From: Pseudoips prasinana
Taxonomy: Eukaryota; Arthropoda; Insecta; Lepidoptera; Nolidae
Direction: 5' to 3'
Length of the DNA stretch: 64,000 bases
Assembly: GCA_951640165.1 (NCBI GenBank)
Contig: OX621259.1
Location: 2,232,001-2,296,000, forward strand
Of the stretch, positions 18,897 through 29,470 are shown one piece after another; positions within the stretch are counted from its first letter, which is position 1, and each line of letters opens with the position of its first letter. The notes beneath the pieces were generated by a model. That model worked only from the letters and a program-made list of their open reading frames with translations. It was not told the DNA's origin and made no database searches. The translations under genes and the position numbers were made by a program.

Positions 18897-19229
18897 TCAT
18901 TCTCTAAACCAGAAAATTTTCGAGATCGCATCAAGATCACTAACATTTTTTTCTAGGCTAGCGATTAAAGGAATCAAAGAAGATATAGAAACATCGGCAG
19001 CACTTAACTCTTTAGTCAGTTCTTCAAATGGCCTTAGCACATTGATAAGCTTTTCAATTGTCATCCACTCTTCAGACGTTACTAGAGGAATTTTATTATT
19101 TGTTGATGCATAAATACATAAAGACTCTTTGACTTCCAAAACACGTTCAAGCATATAAAATGTGCTGCTCCACCTAGTTGCACATTCTTGTTTAATCTTA
19201 AGGAATTTTTGATTTAACCTTTTCTGCAA
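18897..19229 (-). pseudogene. hAT transposase middle region, frame-broken
   Basis: A 110-codon frame reads KQECATRWSSTFYMLERVLE, then IEKLINVLRPFEELTKELSA. The T-R-W-x-S-T-x-x-M-L-x-R and L-x-P-F-x-x-x-T-x-x-L-S motifs are standard for the hAT catalytic domain. The BED-type N-terminus is not seen. Stops and shifts between 18,720 and 18,897 separate it from the C-terminal block. Confidence 0.8.
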
Positions 19230-19580
19230 GCTCGTCTTGAGCAGAAGTATAATGATGAAAATGAGTTGCCCTCTTTTATGACATCGGATGCGTTCGTATC
19301 AACTCGGCTATTCTTAGAATAAAAAACAAATGGAACGCACTTCGTTCGAACGGGACTGCCACCAAGAACACCAACTAATAGACAAATGGCGCCAAATTAA
19401 AAAAAAAACTAAATATTCGCATTCGCATTCGCGAATGTTGGCAGCAGATATTCGTATTCGCATTCGCGAATGTCCAAAATTGGACATTCGTTACATCACT
19501 ACTAGGTACACAGTACACACCATCGGAACTTGACAGAGATCTGTCAAGAAACTATACATTTTAAACATTGTTTTATATTA

Positions 19581-19908
19581 TACTAGCTGTGCCCCGCGGT
19601 TTTACCCGCGTTACGTTACATTTTATAAATTATCACAGCTCCTCCCCCGTAGGTAATAGCGTGATAATATGTAGCCTATAAGTTGACCCGACCTCTTAGT
19701 AACATTCATGCCAAATTTGAAGTAAATCCATGCAGTACTTTTTGAGTTTAGCCCGGACATACATACAGACAAACAGATAAACAGACAAAAATTCTAAAAA
19801 TTATATTTTTGGCTTCGATATCGATTGTAGATCACGCCCCAAGTATCCTTTTTAAAAAATATTCAATGTACAGTTTTGACTTCCCTACGATTTTATTATA
19901 TGTATAGA
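19581..19908 (-). mobile_element. Helitron-like element
   Basis: Starts ACTAGCTGTGCCCCGCGGTTTTACCCGCG (complement of a CCGCGGGGCACAGCTAGT terminus) and continues through CGGACATACATACAGACAAACAGA and TATTTTTGGCTTCGATATCGATTGTAGATCA to TTATTATATGTATAGA. The inner part is shared with 26,995-27,163. Confidence 0.55.
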
Positions 19909-19925
19909 TGTAGACAAAAATGACT

Positions 19926-20110
19926 GCACGTGTGGCGTAGCGGCTAAGTCGCCTCGCCGCTTCGTGTCCCGCGGCGGACAACTATTTGTGTGACCCACAA
20001 ATAGTTGTTCTGTGTCTGGATGTAATTTTTGTCCGTCTATATATGTTTGTAAAGTACCCCGCCACACAGGGATTTAATTCCCTAGTGCGGGCGATGTCTT
20101 TAAAAATATA
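19926..20110 (+). repeat. SINE family B copy
   Basis: Head CGTGTGGCGTAGCGGCTAAG (box A). The box B region is deleted or diverged (TTCGTGTCCCGCGGCGGACAAC). Then the body (CTATTTGTGTGACCCACAAATAGTTGTTCTG...TGGATGTAA) and TCCCTAGTGCGGGCGATGTC. Confidence 0.75.
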
Positions 20111-20277
20111 TATATACCATTTAACCCAGAAAACCAGGCTAGGAGGCGAAATGATATTGTGGGTTACTCGCCACGGGTACGATACATCGTTTGCAAGGCG
20201 CCAGTATTTATACTAACTGAATGTGCGGTGACTGAGACCTGGCACCTTGAAATATATATACCTACTACTGATGTACT

Positions 20278-20416
20278 TACAGACGCCAGCACATCCAGCT
20301 ACCATAATCTGTCAAATTTCTTTTGTAGATTATCAACTCTATCACATAAGTATAAGGTTCACTTTCTATTAGGGAAATTTGATAGATTGGGGTAGCTTGA
20401 TATACTAGCGTCTGTA
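20278..20416. mobile_element. Hairpin MITE family H, copy 1
   Basis: Nearly whole-length inverted repeat: CAGACGCCAGCACATCCAGC at the left and CTAGCGTCTGTA at the right, with AAATTTC...GAAATTTG inside. Six copies exist (also 26,536, 27,676, 37,668, 38,421, 54,346). Length is about 140 bp. Confidence 0.7.
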
Positions 20417-21195
20417 CCTATGACGTTTGCAAAAAATGAATTGAGTTGAATTCATATTTTTGCGCAGTTCTGTAGTTAAGTCATAGTAAGCGTTTTTAAT
20501 CTAATTTAATGTTAATATTCAGTTACTATGGACTCTTGCACGCATATTTCAGCCATATAGTAGCATCGCTGAGCTATTGGTGGCTTACATCAAAGGAGGT
20601 AAATCGCAGTAGGTCCCTTTTATGTCACCTCGACTGAGGAAGTACTGCTTCCTTTGAGAATACGCTGTAGGTAGTAATTGAGTCAGCTAGGTCTCCGTGT
20701 TGCTAAAGCCGGTGCTCGTTAGAAACGGCTGTATGGTCGGAAACGTGCAAGCAAGGCATATACCTATGTGTGTTCCATAAGTTACGTTAACTACCAGTTC
20801 TACCATATGCTTGTCAACTTGGTAGAATTAAAAAAATAATAGGCGCGTTACTCTATAAGAAGATTATTGAAAAAAACTGGCACAGATTAATAATAATAAT
20901 GTTCGCGCCTAAAACGCGCTATGTTGCCTAACCGCACGGTGCGGCGGCTATCAAACTAAGGCGACGTTGCCGAACCGTTGTGTGACAGAGACAGCGAGCC
21001 ACGCTCCCGCGCCGCGGTCGCTCAGCCCCGCCACTACGAGGACCACGAGTTGGAACGTCAGCGCAATAACCGTATCAAAATTCTATATCTTGAGTGCAAG
21101 CACAACATAACATGTAAACCTTTTATAATATTGTTTAGTAGTAAAATAAAACATACTTAATACTCTAACCAAGCCTATCATCCTACACGGCGACA
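20417..21195. other. Mostly unassigned, with a GC-rich patch at 20,930-21,060
   Basis: No gene is recognised. The patch ACCGCACGGTGCGGCGGC...CTCCCGCGCCGCGGTCGCTCAGCCCC is far richer in G+C than its surroundings. It might be a CpG-rich promoter remnant or transposon end. Nothing in the sequence decides this. Confidence 0.3.
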
Positions 21196-21199
21196 AATA

Positions 21200-21745
21200 A
21201 TATCCTCCTAGCCGAATTTTGACCACGGCGGCCATTCTCAAAAGAGATTAGCCATCTGCGCAGGAGATATTAGTGCACAAGTGTGTGCGCAAATATAGAA
21301 GCACTTTCTATTCTATCACTCTCATGATCCGATGGGACGCCTAGCGTCACCACCGGAAAGAGGTCAGGTACACGACCGACGGCTTTACGTGCTTTTCGAG
21401 GCACGGGGTTATAATACCACCAACTCCCAGACTTCGGGCTGATGCTGAGAAATTTTTCTTTTTCCAGAAAAGTCCCAAAATCACTTTTGGCTCGACCAGG
21501 GATTTGAACCCAGGACGCAAAGCCGTCAGTCCTATACCTGACCTAGCGATAGCGGGTTCACCTGCAGATAATGAGGATTCTCTGCAGGTGAACCCGCTAT
21601 CGCTAGGTCAGGTATAGGACTGACGGCTTTACGTGCTCTCCGAGGTACGGGGGTGTTATACCGCCAACATTCGAAATCCGGTATTTGTCCCCAGGACCTC
21701 AATATCTGCTGTTGCACATACTACCGCTATACCGAGCATGAGGGA
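21200..21745 (-). repeat. SINE family A with internal inverted duplication
   Basis: A family A copy in the usual orientation, but its centre and head are duplicated in inverse order about a short spacer (see 21,519-21,630). The tail half (GGCTTTACGTGCTCTCCGAGG...) therefore appears twice, once before and once after the palindrome. Confidence 0.7.
21519..21630. repeat. Perfect palindrome, 50-bp arms, 12-bp spacer
   Basis: Left arm 21,519-21,568 and right arm 21,581-21,630 are exact reverse complements over all 50 bases (arm begins AAAGCCGTCAGTCC and ends TTCACCTGCAGA). The spacer is 12 bases. Confidence 0.95.
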
Positions 21746-21789
21746 GTAGAAGAAATGAATTCTCCCTGACAATTTTAAGCCACGATTAT

Positions 21790-22110
21790 TCTTTAGCCAA
21801 AGAAAAATATAGGTGGGGCACAGCTTTCATTCGCTCAAAGAGCAGCCAGACTGGGGAAGTACCTCCACCTTACAGAAGACATTCCTTAATAATAACATTA
21901 ATAATTTTAATATTGTGTTTTTGCGTGTGAGCAAGGTCGCCTCAGCTCATCGGGGAGGGTGGAAGGGTCAGCAACACTTGTTTGCTGACTTTTAAAGGCA
22001 GACAACGCACCCGCGACTCCTCTCGTGTTGCGAGTGTACATGGGCGGCGGTGATCACTTACCATCAGGTGACCCACTTGCTCGTTTGTCGCCCTCTGATA
22101 TAAAAAAAAG
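21790..22110 (+). repeat. Jockey-like LINE 3' region
   Basis: TTCGCTCAAAGAGCAGCCAGACTGGGGAAGTACCTCCACCTTACAGAAGACATT, then GTCAGCAACACTTG, CATGGGCGGCGGTGATCACTTACCATCAGGTGACCCACTTGCTCGTTTG and an A-rich tail. The same region in reverse is 45,055-45,345. Confidence 0.6.
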
Positions 22111-22663
22111 GGAAGCCAAAGAAGAAAATTTGGCGATAAGCAACGCGGGCAATTTGTCTTTATGTTCCTAGGATTTTAAACTCAAATATGTAATTTCCTA
22201 ATGTAATTTCTAAATTCTAGATTTAAAGTTTACTCATTCGAAGTAAGCACTCAACTTAATTGTAAACTAGTAACTAAACAGATTCAATTAAAATGTTTTG
22301 TAAAAGCATCCTATAAGGCAGAGTGTGAGGCTGACGTACCTACTTCGTTTGTGTCAGTCATAAACTTTTATGTCACCGTACCGTCGGCAGCAGTAAAGGC
22401 GCTTGTTCCATTTTCTCAAGAGGATCTAGAAAGGAAAAATATAGGAATACCTATTTACCTACATATACATGTTTTAGCGAATGGAGCCAATGGGAGATCA
22501 ATAATGTTAACTAATAATAGTAATAATATAATAATACATTTAGTATCTTTAGTGTCAAGAAATAATATTTTCTTATATTTTTTCATACAATAAAAAAACA
22601 CATAAAAAAGCACGTGCTGTCGTTTTGATGTTATGAGCGTACAAACATTTCGGTGATTCATTT
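22111..22663. other. Unassigned sequence
   Basis: AT-rich. Short open frames (80 and 68 codons) overlap each other on opposite strands and look like chance. Confidence 0.35.
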
Positions 22664-23133
22664 TTATCTATATAAATAAAAATGAATCACTCATTTTTCA
22701 GCCAACACTGATTATAGGCGGCTGCTTAGACTACTTTACTTGTCTAGTGATAGCTGGTTTAACTGCTGGTAATGAGGTCAAAGATTAAAATATCGGTCTG
22801 ACTAATATACAAAAAAAAATTGTTAATTAGCAGCCAGGAGTTCTGACCGTATTGGTATGCTTGAGACATCTATATTTGCGCACACAAAATTACAGCTAGA
22901 AGATGTCCACTGCTGGACAAGCCTGTCCCAAAAATCATCTTGGGGGGATATGGCATAATCGCCACACTTGGCAGACGGGCTAGCGATCGCAGTGTGGTGG
23001 CGGCCGTAGAAGTTGACCCGAGGGAATATCTACCAGAGGACAGGCAGCAGCTTCCTACTGAGTAATAGTACTCAGAAGTTTTCCATTTATTTTTCTATTT
23101 GTGTGGCAGGACAACGTTTGCCGGGACAGCTAG
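22664..23133 (+). mobile_element. Helitron-like element with nested LINE/SINE tail
   Basis: Left end TATCTATATAAATAAAAATGAA and right end GGACAACGTTTGCCGGGACAGCTAGT match the CTAGT-ending Helitron pattern. The centre (22,900-23,050) holds a piece of an RTE-derived tail: ATGTCCACTGCTGGACAAGCCTGTCCC...GATATGGCATAATCGCCACACTTGGCAGACGGG. That piece is shared with 26,780-26,960 and 61,530-61,715. Confidence 0.55.
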
Positions 23134-23690
23134 TTTGTAATAGTTAAAATATGATTCCAAAAATATTCATCTGACCAAGAAATTCATTTATAAAATTTGC
23201 GACCGTACTTAATCAAGTAAAATAGATAGAATTCGGTTCTGGCGTTGTGGTCGTTCAAACTTAACCTAAACCTTGCCATTTCTGTTCAATTAACCTACCC
23301 TACTAATGTAATGTACTAATGACTACTAACTACGGAAATCTTTCCTGCACAGAGAGTACAATATCAGAAAATATAGGTCCAAAAGTATATTATCGTATTG
23401 TTGTTTCTATTTAGAAAACATTTATGTATATTATAAAGTCTTATAAAGTCTAAATATCTTAAGTATATTTTATTTTAAAAAAGGATTCCTACTGAGTTTT
23501 CTGGCAGTGTTTTTCAGTAGCTGCCACGTCATGCACTGCACGGTAGGGGGAAAAAGACGATCCACATAAATATAAAATGTTTAAGGAATAAATGATTTTT
23601 GACTTTGTGGTGAGTGAAAAGAGGTGTACAAAGATCGTGACAAATAGAAATCCGTTGTCTCTTCCTACCCCTCTGGGAAATATTTATCTA
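23134..23690. other. Unassigned sequence
   Basis: AT-rich with no gene or repeat family recognised. Confidence 0.35.
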
Positions 23691-24012
23691 TATATATATA
23701 AAAATGAAACCCGTTTTCCGTTGTCACGACATCACGCGTGAACGGCTGGACCGATTTCACTATTTCTTTTTTTATTGTGTTTGTTATTGTCAGGAGAAGG
23801 TTCTTATGTAAAAAAAAGAATTTAAAATTGCGCAAAAAATAAGAAAATTTAAGAATACTTCACAACCAAATATTATTTCTAATCTAACCTTAGCGCTTTG
23901 GACGATATAACCTTTTTTAATGTAACTTTTTTTTATTTGACATAGTATTGACAGATAGCGTGCGTTAATAGTCATCGTTAAGACAGGACAAGGTCTGTCG
24001 GGTAAGCTAGTG
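23691..24012 (+). mobile_element. Helitron-like element
   Basis: Left end TATCTATATATATATAAAAATGAAACCCGTTTTCCGTTGTCACG and right end GACAAGGTCTGTCGGGTAAGCTAGT. Same end types as 22,664-23,133. Non-coding. Confidence 0.55.
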
Positions 24013-24069
24013 TATTTATAATAATATGTTATTTTTTAAATTCGTGAATCGTTTCTTGGCAATTGACAG

Positions 24070-24111
24070 ATTCCCACAGTCACGATATCGTGTATCGTGA
24101 CTGTGGGAATC
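24070..24111. repeat. Perfect hairpin, 18-bp arms
   Basis: ATTCCCACAGTCACGATA (24,070-24,087) and TATCGTGACTGTGGGAAT (24,093-24,110) are perfect complements around the 5-base loop TCGTG. Confidence 0.9.
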
Positions 24112-24480
24112 GAAATAACGTAGGATAGGTAGGTATCCTACAAATTTTACTACGCACGTAGCAGGGTTGTTTTTATTTTATTTAAAATAAATTATAATGT
24201 CTTACTGGTCAAATTTTATATCGGCTTATTATTAGTTTTAGGCAATATTATTAGTTTTATATATTTTATGTCCTTTGTTCATAATTGATGATAAACAGTT
24301 TAAGTGGTTTGAAAGTTATTTGTATGACCTGTTATTATAAAGATTTTATTAGCTTCATACGCATATGTTAGTAAGTATGTCACGAAACTTTGAACATGAT
24401 TTAAATCTTCTTGATAACGTTAGATTAAGCGATATTTGGCATACTTATCAAGGACTGGTTTCTATTCAATATTTTAAACA
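24112..24480. other. Unassigned AT-rich sequence
   Basis: No feature recognised. Confidence 0.35.
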
Positions 24481-25240
24481 ATACAATACAATACTCTTTA
24501 TTGTACACCAATTAAATAACTAAATAGAACATGAATAGTAGTATGATAATGTACAAAGGGCGGTCTTATCGCTAGCTGCGATTTCTTACAGACAACCTTA
24601 GGATGGACAAGAGTTGTATGAAATGAAAACGGGTAAAAGGTGTAGCAAGTTCAGTAAAAGGACAAAGATTAAAAGAAACAGAAAAAGTAGGTATCAAGTA
24701 TTAAGTAGGAGTACACCTACACTTTGTAGGTGAATATATAATTATCTAAAATACTATGTATACATAATTTATATGTAAGGCATGCAATATATATCTACTA
24801 AATAAAATAAATAGATACAATAAATAATATTATATTTATATATATATATACATATAAATACATATATTTTATGAATGAGAGGATTTGTAGAATGTTCCGC
24901 TGCTAATTAAGGTTTTGTTCTGCAAGATAATAATCTTTTACCATTTTTTTAAAAACGTGTATGGACTGGGCGCGTCTAATCGTTATTGGTAAGGCATTCC
25001 ACAAACGTACAGCTTGGACAGTGAAAGAGTTAGTGTAAAAGTTTGTGGAATGGGCAGGAGTTTTTAGTCGCATGTTCTCCGATGACCTCAGAGAAAGAGA
25101 ATGTGTGTCATTTAGGAACTCGAAACGTTCTTTGAGATATGATGGGGTAGTAGGATTGAACAATATGTTATACAAAAAAGTTAGAAAGTGAGTATCTCGG
25201 CGGAGCGGAGGCGACAGTTAGGCCTGTTATCCTTGCGAGG
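24481..25240 (-). pseudogene. LINE RT C-terminal end and 3' UTR
   Basis: The minus frame 24,903-25,175 reads THSLSLRSSENMRLKTPAHS, then FYTNSFTVQAVRLWNALPIT. The S-F-x-V-x-A-x-R-x-W-N-x-L-P motif marks the C-terminus of jockey/CR1-like LINE ORF2. The low-coordinate side is the AT-rich 3' UTR and ends near the TACAATACAATACTCTTTATTGTAC tail at 24,480. It is 5'-truncated. Confidence 0.75.
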
Positions 25241-25514
25241 TTAAACATTATTATAGATTTATTGAGCCACTATAATTGGTAGTGTTTTTGTGCCAAGCAA
25301 GTGTTTTCAGATAAAAACAAATATTTTAAATAAGTAACTAAAAATACACTTTTATGGAGAATACATCTGAATATAAATAATAAATAAAAGTGCAGTGATA
25401 GCCATTCTGTACTTAACATTAATAAACTTATGTAAATGTCATTACATATCTCTCTCTCTCTTTCTCTTACACACGTGGTTCGTGTGAAAATAAGTAATAG
25501 TTAAAAAATCTAAA

Positions 25515-25830
25515 AAACCTGGCCGGTTAAGTGCGAGTCGAACTCGCGCACGAAGGGTTCCGTACCATTATCTATTAAAAGACCAAAAATTTCACGTTTG
25601 TTGTATGTATGGGAGTTAATGGGAGCCCCCTTAACTATTTATTTTATTTGGTTTTTTAGTATTTGTTGTTATAGCGGTAACAGAAATACATCATCTGTGA
25701 AAAGTTCGACTGTCTAAGTATCACGGTTCATGAGATACAGCCTGGTGACAGACGGACAGACATACAGACAGATAGACAGACAGCGAAGTCTTAGTAACAG
25801 TACCCTAAAAACCCTAAAAACACGCTTTTA
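25515..25830 (+). repeat. Dispersed repeat 'CGGCCAAGTGCGAG', continuous copy
   Basis: CCTGGCCGGTTAAGTGCGAGTCGAACTCGCGCACGAAGGGTTCCGTACC to GTATCACGGTTCATGAGATACAGCCTGGTGACAGACGGACAGAC...GTACCCTAAAAACC. Same family as the split copy at 3,652-4,323. Confidence 0.6.
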
Positions 25831-26535
25831 TAGAAAACCAAACTACAAAAATGGAATAAAGATGGAAAATAAAAAATGTGAGCCGTCACGGGACGCCTGG
25901 CAGATGTGAAACATCGACATTATTTTGTAAAAGTAATATGCAGAAAAGAACATATTGTGATAGGAACTAAATATGTCATAATGATAAAATAAAAAGTCGA
26001 TTGCGCATGCGTCACGGCATGCGTCGCCACGCCAGAAATCTGTTTTACGTGCGGCTATAGATGTTTCACATCAAAAATATTTTGTATTTTTAAAAAGATC
26101 GTGGGTATGCGTTCAATAGTTATAAATATTTTTTATTGATAGATATGAGAAGAAGAATTATCTTTTTCATAATATCTTAAAGAGCATCCCACGCTTTGGT
26201 TATTCTAAGTAATTCCAAAAATGCTTGCGATAAAAATAAGGTTTATGTAAAATTATTCGGTTACGATGTTATCTCTGAATATTTCAGTGAAAACGTTTGG
26301 AAGGAGCAAAGTTTGCGAATGCCGGCGTGTACATGTACGCTAACAAATTGGGGGTTTGAGCATAAATATTTGAGCAAAATGTAACAATATACCGCAGATG
26401 GGAAGACAGGGGATTGTAAAATTTAGATCTGATTACCTCGGTTCAATAAAGCGTTTTGCATTTATAAATATTGTGTTATTTTTATATAAAAGAATGGTGT
26501 TGGTTCGGTGTTTTCATCTTTAAATTTATACTGTG
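25831..26535. other. Mostly unassigned sequence
   Basis: No gene established. GATGTGAAACATC occurs at about 25,910 and its complement at about 26,057, about 150 bp apart, possibly a small inverted-repeat element around a GCGCATGCGTCACGGCATGCGTCG core. A frame at 26,196-26,384 and an AATAAA at about 26,444 are not enough to call an exon. Confidence 0.3.
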
Positions 26536-26670
26536 TACAGATTCCAGCACATCAAGCTACCCAATCTGTTAAATTTCCCCTATGGAAAGTGAACCATATT
26601 ATTTTGTGATAAAGTTGAAAATCTATAAAATAAATTTGAAAGATTTGGGTAGCTGGATGTGCCACTGTTG
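26536..26670. mobile_element. Hairpin MITE family H, diverged copy
   Basis: TACAGATTCCAGCACATCAAGCTACCCAATCTG at the left and GGTAGCTGGATGTGCCACTGTTG at the right. Inner AAATTTCCCC...AAATTTG is conserved. Confidence 0.65.
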
Positions 26671-26774
26671 ATCCTGGCTTACAGGAGATGCAGTGGTGGG
26701 TAAGAGGGAGAGACTAGTCCCGAATAAAAAAATGCTCTCTCCGTGCGCATTTCTCTCTCTGTCTCTTTCTATTA

Positions 26775-26985
26775 TAAATTCTTCTGCGATCTTGTCAATA
26801 TATAGAAATTGACCGAGGGAATACCTACCAGAGAACGAGCAGCTGTGTTTATCTTTGAAATATGACCATCAAACTGCGATCGCCAACCCGTTTGCCAAGA
26901 GTGGCGATTATGGCATACCCCCCCCCCCCATTTTTGGGGGAGGCTTTTGTCCAGCAGTGGACCTACTATAGCTGACATGATGATG
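26775..26985 (-). repeat. RTE-derived tail fragment
   Basis: Contains GGTAGGTATTCCCTCGGTCAA..., TTTGCCAAGAGTGGCGATTATGGCATA, a run of nine or more C, and GGGGGAGGCTTTTGTCCAGCAGTGGAC. The parts match 22,900-23,050 and 61,530-61,715 but in mixed orientation, so it may be a rearranged copy. Confidence 0.5.
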
Positions 26986-26994
26986 ATAATGATA

Positions 26995-27163
26995 CAATAC
27001 TTTTTGAGTTTAGCCCGGACATGCATGCAGACAAACAGACAAAAATTCTAAAACCTTTATTTTTGGCTTTGATATGTATTGTAGATCAGGCGCCAAGTAT
27101 CCTTCTTAAAAATATTCAATGCACAGTTTTGACTTTCGTACGATTTTATTATATGTATAGAAG
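26995..27163 (-). repeat. Helitron-like internal fragment
   Basis: Shares TTTTTGAGTTTAGCCCGGACATGCATGCAGACAAACAGACAAAAATTCTAAAA...TATTATATGTATAGA with 19,735-19,908. Confidence 0.55.
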
Positions 27164-27530
27164 ATGATATGCTTAACTTAAGCTGTGAGCGCCTCCCTAG
27201 TTATTGGCGACAATCTAATAAATCATGTGGTTAAATACCATATGCTTAAAGAAGAATATTGACGCTAATTAAAATGAATTTAGGTAACCTACTCTTACAA
27301 TTTGATTACATTAAGTACTTTCATAATTAATCAAAGCGTTGAAAACGTGATTTCGGTAATCAAATGTGTGTTTTGTTCTAGTGCCACAATTCGACAATGC
27401 AGCCTTTAGTACGTACTAATTGGAACCTGAGTGGCAGACAGTGATCAATGATTATGTCTTGTGTATTGACGCGGTATGGTCAATGGCCACCGTTTCAAAG
27501 GGTAGTCTCCAATGACGGGCCGGTTGGCGT
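27164..27530. other. Unassigned sequence
   Basis: No gene or repeat family recognised. Confidence 0.35.
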
Positions 27531-27650
27531 GTTAGTGTGACGACAAACAGACATATTCATGTATACAAATATCTGTCCTGAGTTTGAATCGAACCCACGA
27601 CCTCCGGCGTGAAAAACATGCATCTACCAACCACGCCAACCAGCCCGTCT
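27530..27650 (-). repeat. SINE family C head
   Basis: CTGTCCTGAGTTTGAATCGAACCCACGACCTCCGGCGTG...CCAACCACGCCAACCAGCCCGTC is the antisense of a tRNA-like head: box A near GGCGTGGTTGGTAGATG, box B GGTTCGATTCAAAC. Confidence 0.65.
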
Positions 27651-27675
27651 AATAAGTACATAGTATGTGCTTAAT

Positions 27676-27816
27676 GTACAGACGTCAGCAGGTCAAGCTA
27701 CCCTAATCTGTCAAATTTCCCCAATTGAAAGTGAACCTTATGCTTATACGATATAGTTGAAAATCTATAAAAGAAATTTGACAGATTATGGTAGCTGGAT
27801 GTGCTGGCGTCTGTAC
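27676..27816. mobile_element. Hairpin MITE family H, near-complete copy
   Basis: Ends GTACAGACGTCAGCAGGTCAAGC and GCTGGATGTGCTGGCGTCTGTAC are inverted. The whole element can fold back over most of its 141 bp. Confidence 0.75.
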
Positions 27817-28380
27817 TTAAAAGGAAAAAATTAAACACCTTTAATAATGTATTTTCTTCTTGCGATGTTTCTCACAAAGACATGACGAAGCTGAAGCAAA
27901 AATGTCAAATTAAATCACGCCGTTTATCTCCATTTTTAATCTTACCGTGATTGACGTGGCAGTTATTGGAACACTGCCAAAAAACTTAGTAGGAATCTTT
28001 TACCTTATAAATCACGACCGATGATTAAACTTTAATTATAAATTAACATCTAAATGTGTTAAAATTCCCATGCAATTTTTTCATCAATTTAGTCTGAAAC
28101 TTGTCTCGCTACACAATTAATAAAATGGAACTACAGTTGTAACAAATTGTGTGCCACCTCTGGGGCATATAAAACTTGTATGAAATACACGTGTCAAAGA
28201 TATTATTTATAACATGACTGATCTAGACATTTTAAATGCAGCTATATTTTGTAAATTTCAGGCGTTACAATTATTATTAACTCACAACATGTATTTAGTA
28301 TCGAACGCTTGTTATTTTTGCATGTCTTTTAAGTGGCTTAAACCGCGGGTAATAGTATAATCGCCCGAGCGTAATGTGGG
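27817..28380. other. Unassigned sequence
   Basis: AT-rich with no feature recognised. Confidence 0.35.
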
Positions 28381-28490
28381 TAGTTGTAGATAACACCGGA
28401 CGCGAGCCAGTGGTAGTAGTTAGTTCGTTCATGTTACGTTGAGATACGAGCGCGCGCGGGTCTTTGTTACGTTGGAGGGTAAGATAATTT
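28381..28490 (+). promoter_or_regulatory. Possible promoter or non-coding first exon (weak)
   Basis: A small GC-richer island: ACACCGGACGCGAGCCAG, AGATACGAGCGCGCGCGGG and TACGTTGGAGG directly followed by GTAAGATAA, a plausible 5' splice site at 28,479. The first coding exon at 35,297 has an acceptor-like TTTACTTTTTACAG about 45 bases before its ATG, so this could be an untranslated first exon of that gene. No TATA box or known element supports it beyond base composition. Confidence 0.2.
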
Positions 28491-28839
28491 GCTCCGTTGT
28501 TCTGTTTTGCTACGGCGCATCGTGATTTTATAATCGTGCAGATATATTTTATTTAGTTGATATTTGGAATACAATTATGTGTAGTCTAGTAGTGTAGTGT
28601 ATATCTGTGTACATATTATGTGTACTTAGTTAGCATAGTCAGCAAATGAAATTCAAAATTCATTTATCATGACGGGGTAGAAGTGTGGTTTTTTTTACTC
28701 CTACTTCGTCCGTCGTTCCAGCCTTAATAAATTGAATGGGGATTAATCCTTTCTCGTGCTTTATTGCTTTTTCTATGGGCAGTGTTTACCTTTTCTCTTA
28801 AATGATATAGATCACTTCCTTTACTTTTAGTTTAACACA
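28491..28839. other. Unassigned sequence
   Basis: No feature recognised. Confidence 0.35.
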
Positions 28840-29470
28840 GAAACTAAAATAATCTGTCTTCTAGTTCCTACTTATCTATCAACTGGCCAAGTCACATAAC
28901 ATTAAATATAAAAATAAAGAAATTGCAGTAAGGAACCTTAGACTTGGCTCAACTTTGTGTAGAGATTTCATAACATTTAAAAGATAAACAAACAGCTCCA
29001 TCGAGACCTGGCTATTTTGTTACAGAATGTTTTTGGTGAAATTTCACTTCTTTTCAGCAGAAAGCTTATTATTTTCGCACTACGCACGATAAATTTTGCA
29101 AAGACAGTCGATCGATAACGCTAAGTTTGGGTGTGTTTTTACGGTTTCTCATCAAGGTCACCAGGTAGTCCAGATCTTCCATGATCCTAGTTCTGATAGT
29201 ATTTCCTCTATGTGGGCATTAAACTCTACCTCTGTACCAATTTTCAGCGCTCTAGGTCAATGGGAAGTACCAGTTCTATTTTGATGATCATGTGTCTGTG
29301 TCGAAAATGCAAAACTTTGCTTTCACTTAGCTTCGGAACTAAATGATCTACTAACCTGAAATTTTGGATTTCATGTGTGTTATTATAGTTTACTAGATGG
29401 CGAAAATTTCGGCGTTTTGGTCCTATCCAGAGGTTCTCAAATAGGGACATGAAAATCCGGCGAAAAGGTT
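28840..29470 (+). repeat. Unclassified dispersed repeat, copy 1
   Basis: The segment AATTGCAGTAAGGAACCTTAGACTTGG...AACAGCTCCATCGAGACCTGGCTATTTTGTTACAGAATGTTTTTGGTG recurs in reverse at about 43,935-44,060. CCAGAGGTTCTCAAATAGGGACnTGAAAATCCGGCGAAAAGGTTCCAGAAAA recurs directly at 44,140-44,200. Short open frames within it are not recognised. Confidence 0.5.

Larger units (their letters stand above)
17573..19501 (-). mobile_element. hAT-superfamily DNA transposon, degenerate
   Basis: An 8-bp target duplication CTAGGTAC flanks the element exactly (17,565-17,572 and 19,502-19,509). Terminal inverted repeats begin TAGTGATGTAACGAAT at both ends (the right end has TAGTGATGTAACGAATG). Next to each end lie runs of the hexamer ATTCGC/GCGAAT, likely subterminal transposase-binding repeats. 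Length is 1,929 bp. Two minus-strand blocks carry hAT transposase sequence. TSD length, TIR form and protein all agree with hAT. Confidence 0.9.

Noticed and set aside
20930..21060. CpG-rich promoter or 62-codon gene
   Set aside because: The patch is short, the frame carries no domain, and no exon or splice context is seen.
22351..22661. Overlapping frames on both strands
   Set aside because: AT-rich chance frames with no recognisable motifs.
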